The position numbers and the translations under genes were made by a program. From Prevotella sp. UBA2746 (lineage in GTDB: Bacteria > Bacteroidota > Bacteroidia > Bacteroidales > Bacteroidaceae), in the NCBI GenBank assembly GCA_002353555.1, contig DEJO01000025.1:43934-85978 (forward strand): a stretch of 42,045 nucleotides of DNA, written 5' to 3'. The notes beneath the pieces are model-generated. The model worked only from the letters and a program-made list of their open reading frames with translations, did no database searches and was not told the origin of the DNA. This document shows, piece after piece, positions 36,347-42,045 of this stretch; position 1 is the first letter of the stretch, and the number at the start of each line of letters is the position of its first letter.

Positions 36347-38524
36347 TCATTTCAGCCAACGGTCGAGCCAGTTGAAGAATGTGCGCTGCCAGAGGATGCC
36401 GTTCTGTGGCTTCAATACCCAGTGGTTCTCGTCGGGGAAGATGAGCAGTTCGGCTGGAATGCCGCGCAGACGGGCAGCGTTGAAGGCTCCCATGCCTTGG
36501 TTGGCATTGATGCGGTAGTCTTTCTCACCGTGGATGCAGAGGATGGGGGTGTCCCACTTGTCAACAAAGCGGTGGGGTGAGTTCTCGTAAGTCCTGCGGG
36601 CACGCTCCGTCTGGTCCTTGTTCCAGAAGGCATCGTCATATTCCCAGTTGGAGAACCACACCTCTTCTGTGTCAGTGTACATTGATTCAAGGTTGAAGGC
36701 ACCGTCATGGGAAATGAAACACTTAAACCGCTTGTCATGATGTCCGGCAAGATAATAGACAGAGAAGCCGCCAAACGAAGCACCGATGGCACCCATGCGG
36801 TCTTTGTCTACATACGGAAGGGTGGCAACGGCGTCGTCGATAGCCGACAGGTAGTCTTTCATGCACTGTCCTGTCCAGTCACCGCTGACTTGTTCGCACC
36901 ACTCGCTGCCGAAGCCGGGCAGTCCGCGACGGTTAGGGGCGATGATGACATAGCCTTGCGATGCCATGATCATGAGGTTCCAACGGTAGCTCCAGAACTG
37001 GCTGACGGGGCTCTGTGGACCGCCTTCGCAGTAGAGAAGGGTGGGGTACTTCTTTGTCTTGTCGAAGTCAGGAGGAAGAACGACCCAGTACATCAAGTCC
37101 TTTCCGTCGGTTGTCTTCGTCCAGTGTGCTTCTGATGTGGGTTTTGCCAACTGGCTGAAGATGTGCTGGTTCTCTTCCGTAATCTGCTTGATTTGTGTCT
37201 TTTCCTTGGACTTGCCGGGCGTAACGACGTAGAGATCGGCACTCTCGGTGAAGCTGTGGCGTTCCATGAGCAGTTGCTTGCCGTTGTTCAGCAGCTGAAT
37301 GCTGCCGAAGTCAGCCTTGTAGTCGGTGAGTTGTTTCACTTCGCCCTTCCAGTTGATGCTGTACAGGTTCTCCGTTGCATGCCAAACACCGATGAAGTAA
37401 AAGACGGCATCCTTGGTGTCTGCCCAGCAATAGTCATCGACGTTGGAGTCGAACGCTTCGGTCATAAACTGCATCTTGCCTGTCTTCAGGTCGTAGACGC
37501 ACAGCCGGTTGCGGTCGCTTTCATATCCGTTGCGTGCCATAGACAACCATGCCACGTACTTGCCGTCGGGCGAGAATTTCGGGTTGGTGTCGTAACCAGG
37601 CAGGTTCTTCAGGTTCTCTTGGCTGTTTACGGCCTGCTTTGCCATCGTCTTGGTGGCATCAATCTTCGGTTCCTGATAGCCTTCCGGCTTACACAGGTTC
37701 TTGGTCTTGCGCGTACCTATATTATATAGGTAGATGTCTGAGTCGGTAGAGATGGCATAATCCACACCTTCTTTCTTGCGACATGTGTAGGCTATACACT
37801 GTGAGTCTATGCTCCAGTCGAGTTGTTCAATGCCGCCGAAGGGTGCCATCGGACATTCGTAAGGTTCACCATCCAGGATGTCTGTCGAATTGACAATTGA
37901 TAACTGAGCATTGACAGTTACCACATCAGCTACAAAGGGGTGTGGGATAGACTCTACATAATGGTCCCAGTGGCGGTAATTCATGTCCGTAGCCAGCCGT
38001 CCCGTTGCCTTTGGCAGGTCTGACGGGTTCTCTTTTATCGTGCCGTGGTAGGGCAGACTCTTGATCAGGATGACATGTTTACCGTCGGGAGAGAACTTGA
38101 AACCTTCTATATCCGTGGCTTCGTGAGTCATTTGTCTGCGGTCGCTGCCGTCAGGATTCATGCTCCACAGCTGTCCGCCGGTGAGGAAGGCGATGCGCTT
38201 GCCGCCTTCAATCCATGCCGCGTCCGTCTCGTTCTTTGCTGAAGTTGTCAGCTGTTTCTTGCCCGTTCCGTCGACATTCATGATGCAGAGCACCTGGTGT
38301 CCTTTGTTTTCTTTTACGCTGTAGTATCCCACTTGATAGACAATCTGCTTGCCGTCGGGGGAGGCTTGAGCAGCACCGATGCGTCCCATCGCCCATAGTG
38401 CTTCGGGCGTCATGCGGTTGCTCTTCAGCTGGATGTTATTCTTACCAATCATGTCTTGTGCGAATGTGTGTCCAGGCATAGCCATCAGTGCCAACATCGT
38501 CAGCGTCGTTGTTATTTTTCTCAT
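36347..38524 (-). CDS. S9-family dipeptidyl peptidase (DPP5-like)
   Basis: 725 residues with a signal peptide (MRKITTTLTMLALMAMPGHTFAQ), so periplasmic. N-terminal beta-propeller repeats (ASPDGKQIVYQVGYYS, FSPDGKHVILIKS, FSPDGKYVAWLS) and a C-terminal alpha/beta hydrolase with GASFGGFSVYYL (Ser), HGEKDYRINANQGMG (Asp) and DENHWVLKPQN (His). The layout matches P. gingivalis DPP5, which removes dipeptides during peptide use. Odd: residues about 202-213 (VNAQLSIVNSTD) derive from an intergenic-type repeat inside the propeller. The gene starts 19 bases after the DUF1846 stop. Confidence 0.92.
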   Translation of the reverse strand: MRKITTTLTMLALMAMPGHTFAQDMIGKNNIQLKSNRMTPEALWAMGRIGAAQASPDGKQIVYQVGYYSVKENKGHQVLCIMNVDGTGKKQLTTSAKNETDAAWIEGGKRIAFLTGGQLWSMNPDGSDRRQMTHEATDIEGFKFSPDGKHVILIKSLPYHGTIKENPSDLPKATGRLATDMNYRHWDHYVESIPHPFVADVVTVNAQLSIVNSTDILDGEPYECPMAPFGGIEQLDWSIDSQCIAYTCRKKEGVDYAISTDSDIYLYNIGTRKTKNLCKPEGYQEPKIDATKTMAKQAVNSQENLKNLPGYDTNPKFSPDGKYVAWLSMARNGYESDRNRLCVYDLKTGKMQFMTEAFDSNVDDYCWADTKDAVFYFIGVWHATENLYSINWKGEVKQLTDYKADFGSIQLLNNGKQLLMERHSFTESADLYVVTPGKSKEKTQIKQITEENQHIFSQLAKPTSEAHWTKTTDGKDLMYWVVLPPDFDKTKKYPTLLYCEGGPQSPVSQFWSYRWNLMIMASQGYVIIAPNRRGLPGFGSEWCEQVSGDWTGQCMKDYLSAIDDAVATLPYVDKDRMGAIGASFGGFSVYYLAGHHDKRFKCFISHDGAFNLESMYTDTEEVWFSNWEYDDAFWNKDQTERARRTYENSPHRFVDKWDTPILCIHGEKDYRINANQGMGAFNAARLRGIPAELLIFPDENHWVLKPQNGILWQRTFFNWLDRWLK
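37887..37921. repeat. Intergenic-type repeat inside the S9 peptidase gene
   Basis: AATTGACAATTGATAA matches the spacer tract at 36314-36346 (reverse complement) over 16 bases. A second, related unit (ATTGACAGTTA) follows. Read on the minus strand it encodes part of VNAQLSIVNSTD, in frame. Confidence 0.7.
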
Positions 38525-38543
38525 GGTAAATCATTTTCTTTTT

Positions 38544-40007
38544 TTAGTTTTTTCTTACGGGGTCGCAGGTCAGTCCGCATCCCAGTTTCTTGAATATCTT
38601 GCGGTCAACCTCGCTGAGCATCACTGTGCTGTGCACCTGACAGTCGCGTAACTGTGGCAGCTGTTCCAATGCCTTCCGGCAGTTCTCATCGTGTTGCGAC
38701 AGTACGGACAGTGCCACCAGCACCTCGTCGGTATGCAGTCGTGGGTTCTTGCCGCCAAGGTATTCAATCTTTGTCTTCTGAATCGGCTCAATCATGCTTT
38801 GCGGTATCAGTTTCGCTTCATGGTCGATGCCTGCCAGATACTTGGTGACGTTGAGCAACAGGGCGGCGCTGCAGCCCAGCAGCGGACTCGACTTCGCCGT
38901 GATAATCGTGCCGTCTTCCAGTTCGATGGCAGAGGAGGAGTGTCCTGTCTCTATCTTCTTCTCGTAGGCGGCAGTGGTGGTGCGGCGGGTTGCCGTACTT
39001 ATCTTCGCCTGGTTGAAGAGCAGCCGGATCTTTTTCACCTCGTTATCATTGTCGGCACCACGTGCCAGTTTGTTAGTGGCATCGTAGTAGCGGCGGATAA
39101 TCTCGTCGCGCGAAGCCTGACAGCACACCTCATCGTCGCTGATGCAGAAGCCCACCATGTTGACACCCATGTCGGTAGGCGACTTGTAGGGGTTCTCGCC
39201 ATAGATACCTTCAAAGAGTGCATTCAGCACTGGGAAGATTTCGATGTCACGGTTGTAGTTGATGGCTGTCTTGCCGTAAGCCTCCAAGTGGAACGGGTCT
39301 ATCATGTTCACGTCGTTGAGGTCGGCGGTGGCAGCCTCGTATGCAATGTTCACGGGGTGCTTCAGCGGCAGGTTCCAGACGGGGAACGTCTCAAACTTGG
39401 CATATCCGGCATGGACGCCGCGCTTGTTCTCGTTGTAGAGCTGGCTGAGGCATGTCGCCATCTTGCCGCTGCCCGGACCGGGTGCCGTGACGATGACGAG
39501 CGGCCGTTGGGTCTCCACGTAGTCGTTCTTGCCGAATCCTTCGTCCGAAGCTATCAGTTCCACGTTATGGGGATAGCCGTCGATGGGGTAGTGGATATAC
39601 GACTTGATGCCTAAGCGTTCCAGTCTGTGGCGGAACTGGTCGGCAGCACGCTGTCCGTTGTAGTGCGTGATGACGACAGAGCCTACCATGAAATCGCGGT
39701 TCATGAACTCTTCGCGTAGTCGCAATACATCCTCGTCGTAGGTAATGCCGAGGTCTGCGCGAATCTTGTTCTTCTCAATGTCCTCGGCACTGATGACGAT
39801 GACGATTTCCAACTGGTCGCGCAGTTGTGCAAACATGCGTAGCTTGCTGTCGGGCTTGAAGCCTGGAAGTACGCGCGAAGCGTGGTGGTCGTCAAAGAGT
39901 TTGCCGCCCAGCTCCAGATATAGTTTTCCGTCGAACTGTGCTATGCGCTCCTTGATGTGTTCCGACTGTATCTTTAGATATTTCTCGTTGTCGAATCCGA
40001 TTTTCAT
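38544..40007 (-). CDS. DUF1846-family protein
   Basis: 487 residues, cytoplasmic. Recognised by MKIGFDNEKYLKIQSEHIKERI, LYLELGGKLFDDHHASRVLPGF, VIVISAEDIEKNKIRADLGI and the P-loop-like VTAPGPGSGKMATCLSQLY near residue 175. The family is usual in Firmicutes and Bacteroidota; structures exist but a clear function is not established to my knowledge. It lies 63 bases after yidC and 19 before the S9 peptidase gene. Full length. Confidence 0.9.
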   Translation of the reverse strand: MKIGFDNEKYLKIQSEHIKERIAQFDGKLYLELGGKLFDDHHASRVLPGFKPDSKLRMFAQLRDQLEIVIVISAEDIEKNKIRADLGITYDEDVLRLREEFMNRDFMVGSVVITHYNGQRAADQFRHRLERLGIKSYIHYPIDGYPHNVELIASDEGFGKNDYVETQRPLVIVTAPGPGSGKMATCLSQLYNENKRGVHAGYAKFETFPVWNLPLKHPVNIAYEAATADLNDVNMIDPFHLEAYGKTAINYNRDIEIFPVLNALFEGIYGENPYKSPTDMGVNMVGFCISDDEVCCQASRDEIIRRYYDATNKLARGADNDNEVKKIRLLFNQAKISTATRRTTTAAYEKKIETGHSSSAIELEDGTIITAKSSPLLGCSAALLLNVTKYLAGIDHEAKLIPQSMIEPIQKTKIEYLGGKNPRLHTDEVLVALSVLSQHDENCRKALEQLPQLRDCQVHSTVMLSEVDRKIFKKLGCGLTCDPVRKN

Positions 40008-40070
40008 GTGGGTATGAATTTAATGGGATATTTATGGGTAATGGGTAATTGGGGTATTTGTGGTGATGGA

Positions 40071-41984
40071 TTACTTTCCTAACCCCTTGCGCTTCCGTTC
40101 TAATTCTTCACGCTTGCGCTGCATTTCGGCCTGCTGTTCCTGCATGGCTTGCAGGCGGGCAGCCAGTCCGCTCATCTTCTTCGGGTTGTTCTTGTTCTCC
40201 TTGTAGCGTGCGTCGAGGATGGCAAGCAGTTTCTCGTCATCGGTAGTCTTGCGCAGTGTCCACATGATAGCAGCCGAGAAGAACAGGGAGATGAAATAGT
40301 AGAAGTTCAGACCGCTGGAGTAGTCGTTGAACATGAAGAAGAACATGACGGGCATGAGGTACATCATCCATTGCATCATCTTCATCTGTTCAGCCTGCTG
40401 TCCTACCATCTGGTCTTTCTGCTGGCGCATAGTCATGATGGAATAGAGTACGTTGGAGACACAGAAGAGGATACACGTCAACGACAAGTGGTCGCCGATG
40501 CCCCAGATGTTGGTACTCCATTCCACGATAGGATCGTATGTACTCAGGTCATCAATCCACAGGAAACTCTGTCCGCGCAGCTGAATGGCGTTCGGTACGA
40601 AGTTGAACATCGCAATCCAGATAGGCATCTGTATCAGCATAGGCAGACAGCCAGCCATCGGACTCACGCCGTACTTGGCATATTCTTGCATCATGGCCTG
40701 CTGTTTCTGCATGGCATCTTCCGGTTTGTCGTACTGTTTGGTCGCTTCGTTCAGCCGCGGCTTCAGCACACGCATCTTGGCACTGCTCATGTAGCTCTTC
40801 TTTACCAGTGGGAAGGTGATGACTTTCAGCAGCAACGTGATGAGAATCAGTACGATACCCATCGGAATGCCCAGCTTCGTCAGCCAGTCGAAGACGTAGA
40901 TGGTGAAGAAACGGTTAATCCAACGCACGATAGGCCATCCCAGATACACCAGCTTCTGCAGCGCCAGGTCTTTGCCGAAAGTGCTTTCCTGCTCTACGCT
41001 TTGCAGTACCTGGAAGTCGTTCGGACCGAAATAGAACTCAAACTCCGATGGTGTCTTACCCGTGGGGTCGAAGAAAGTCTTCATCTTTGCTTCAAAGTCT
41101 TTCAGGTAACCGCTGCCTTTCTCCTGCGGAACGGAGGTCATCAGCGAGTTGGAAGCAAAGTCGTTCTTGGCAATCATGATGGAAGAGAAGAACTGGTCCT
41201 TGAAGGCTACCCAGTCTAATGCCTCCTCAATCTTTTCATCCCGTTTCTCTGAGGTCTCACTCAGGTAGTCTGTTCCGGCATCTTTCTCTTTGTAGGTCAG
41301 TGTAGCATATCGGTTTTCAAACGTAAAACCGCGTTCCTGCTGTCGGCAACGAGCCTGCCAGTCAATGTCCATCTGCGACGTATTGGGCGCAAACAGCCCA
41401 CTCATGCCGTTGGCTTGCAGTGACATGTGCAGCATATAGTCCTTGCCTAAGCGGTAGTTCATGACCAATGACTTGCCCTCACCAGCTTGTGCCGTCAGCG
41501 TCACCGTGCTGTCACTTTGCTGTGAAGGAGTGAAGAACAGGTCTTTCGTCACGATATTGGCTTCCTTGGCAGACAGCATGAAGTTCAGGCTCTGGTCGTC
41601 GCCGTCGAAAAGTGTCAGGTCTTTCGAGTCGGGAGCACCGGCATGGTGGCCTGTATAGCCCTTGATGACAGCCTTCTTCACGGCACCTCCCTTGGTGGAG
41701 AGCGTCAGTTCCAGCTTGTCGTTCTTCAATACAACGTCCTTTGCAGCACCGGTCAGTGCCTCATGAAACAGTGCCGAAGAGTCCGTCTTGGCAGCTTCCT
41801 CTGCCTTCTGCTGTTTCTCCTGTGCTAACTTGGCTTCGTTCTTCTTCTTCACCGCAGCCAGTGAGTCTTTTACAAACTGTTCTCTTTGTTGTTGGATTTG
41901 TTCCTCAGACGGCTGGTTGTACATGCTGAAACCAATCAGCACAGCGGCAATGAGCACAAATCCGATCATTGTGTTTTTATCCAT
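40071..41984 (-). CDS. yidC: Membrane protein insertase YidC
   Basis: Inserts and folds inner-membrane proteins, alone or with Sec. 637 residues from the ATG at 41984 (MDKNTMIGFVLIAAVLIGFSMY); the upstream in-frame Met at 42029 lies beyond the expected transcription start. N-terminal membrane anchor, a coiled segment (EQIQQQREQFVKDSL), the large periplasmic beta-domain (about 80-370), then the conserved core with LGIPMGIVLILITLLLKVITFPLVKKSYMSSAKM, YGVSPMAGCLPMLIQMPIWIAMF, and a Gln/Arg-rich C-terminal tail. First gene of the run down to 32473. Promoter -7 box at 42027-42034. Confidence 0.96.
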   Translation of the reverse strand: MDKNTMIGFVLIAAVLIGFSMYNQPSEEQIQQQREQFVKDSLAAVKKKNEAKLAQEKQQKAEEAAKTDSSALFHEALTGAAKDVVLKNDKLELTLSTKGGAVKKAVIKGYTGHHAGAPDSKDLTLFDGDDQSLNFMLSAKEANIVTKDLFFTPSQQSDSTVTLTAQAGEGKSLVMNYRLGKDYMLHMSLQANGMSGLFAPNTSQMDIDWQARCRQQERGFTFENRYATLTYKEKDAGTDYLSETSEKRDEKIEEALDWVAFKDQFFSSIMIAKNDFASNSLMTSVPQEKGSGYLKDFEAKMKTFFDPTGKTPSEFEFYFGPNDFQVLQSVEQESTFGKDLALQKLVYLGWPIVRWINRFFTIYVFDWLTKLGIPMGIVLILITLLLKVITFPLVKKSYMSSAKMRVLKPRLNEATKQYDKPEDAMQKQQAMMQEYAKYGVSPMAGCLPMLIQMPIWIAMFNFVPNAIQLRGQSFLWIDDLSTYDPIVEWSTNIWGIGDHLSLTCILFCVSNVLYSIMTMRQQKDQMVGQQAEQMKMMQWMMYLMPVMFFFMFNDYSSGLNFYYFISLFFSAAIMWTLRKTTDDEKLLAILDARYKENKNNPKKMSGLAARLQAMQEQQAEMQRKREELERKRKGLGK

Positions 41985-42026
41985 TTCTATTGTATTTAAT
42001 TCTTTCTTCTTTTTTATAACAAGGTG

Positions 42027-42034
42027 CAAAGGTA
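42027..42034 (-). promoter_or_regulatory. -7 element of the yidC promoter
   Basis: TACCTTTG on the minus strand, 43 bases before the yidC ATG. The -33 element would lie beyond the window end. Confidence 0.55.
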
Positions 42035-42045
42035 CGATTAAGTGA

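Noticed and set aside
34688..42029. A single long operon from yidC to the AspT-type gene
   Set aside because: Spacers are short (19-63 bases) and the strand is constant, so it is possible. However, no RNA evidence exists and one spacer is a repeat tract, so it is described only as a run of closely spaced genes.

Overview
The window looks like chromosomal DNA of a Bacteroidota species close to Prevotella. Three things point there. Genes are preceded by the Bacteroidota promoter type (TTTG, 19-20 bases, TAnnTTTG) rather than by Shine-Dalgarno sites. The protein families are lineage-typical: a prokaryotic CCDC81-type HU plus SPOR protein, a dipeptidyl-peptidase 5-like S9 peptidase, a VirE/DUF3874 protein, a Fib_succ_major-type paralogous protein, and a GH3 enzyme with a PA14 insert. 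Short AT-rich repeats of the tcaattatcaatt type are scattered between genes. No rRNA, tRNA, CRISPR array or transposase gene was found.

Layout. 1-2629: the 3' part of an Mrp/ApbC P-loop ATPase gene, then two secreted-protein genes, then a second, diverged copy of the mrp 3' end. 2720-7033: a plus-strand sugar operon (DapA/NanA-type aldolase, SSS symporter, L-fucose isomerase). 7034-14300: an accessory region with two 22-bp-period repeat arrays, a MITE-like hairpin, a broken BRO/DinD-type antirepressor gene, orphan small genes, a GT2 glycosyltransferase, a VirE/DUF3874 + DUF6078-like pair between hairpins, a small zinc-ribbon secreted protein, and a truncated AAA ATPase. 14308-31147: mainly minus-strand housekeeping genes (rpiB, tkt, rlpA-like, galK, galM, folC, dnaJ, grpE, an ABC-F ATPase, an FHA protein, an HU/SPOR protein, a lipoprotein-like protein, rfbC, a GH3 glycosidase). 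31277-32279: a candidate small ORF and a RelE/ParE-type toxin-antitoxin pair on the plus strand. 32473-42045: a minus-strand run of closely spaced genes (yidC, DUF1846, dpp5-like, MFS, zinc-ribbon membrane protein, AspT-type transporter).

How the genes work together. galM-galK feed galactose into the Leloir pathway. tkt and rpiB serve the non-oxidative pentose phosphate pathway. grpE-dnaJ are Hsp70 co-chaperones and share a probable operon with folC. YidC inserts membrane proteins. The S9 peptidase and the transporters fit a peptide-using anaerobe, and the GH3 enzyme fits plant or host glycan breakdown.

The most unusual signals are structural. (1) At least three orphan 3' gene tails are present (mrp, the 8566-9072 gene, the 13308-13691 gene). 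They differ from the intact copies mainly by synonymous changes, so they were parts of functional alleles or paralogues before being cut off. (2) Tandem arrays with an exact 22-bp period and a TTTGTCC core occur at two places 5 kb apart. (3) The VirE cassette is bracketed by GTGAGGAAGTGAGG hairpins. (4) Short intergenic-type repeats have become in-frame protein segments in folC, the GH3 gene and the S9 peptidase. (5) An ABC-F protein has one of its two ATP sites degenerate in all three inspected motifs. All of this is read by eye; no database search was run.
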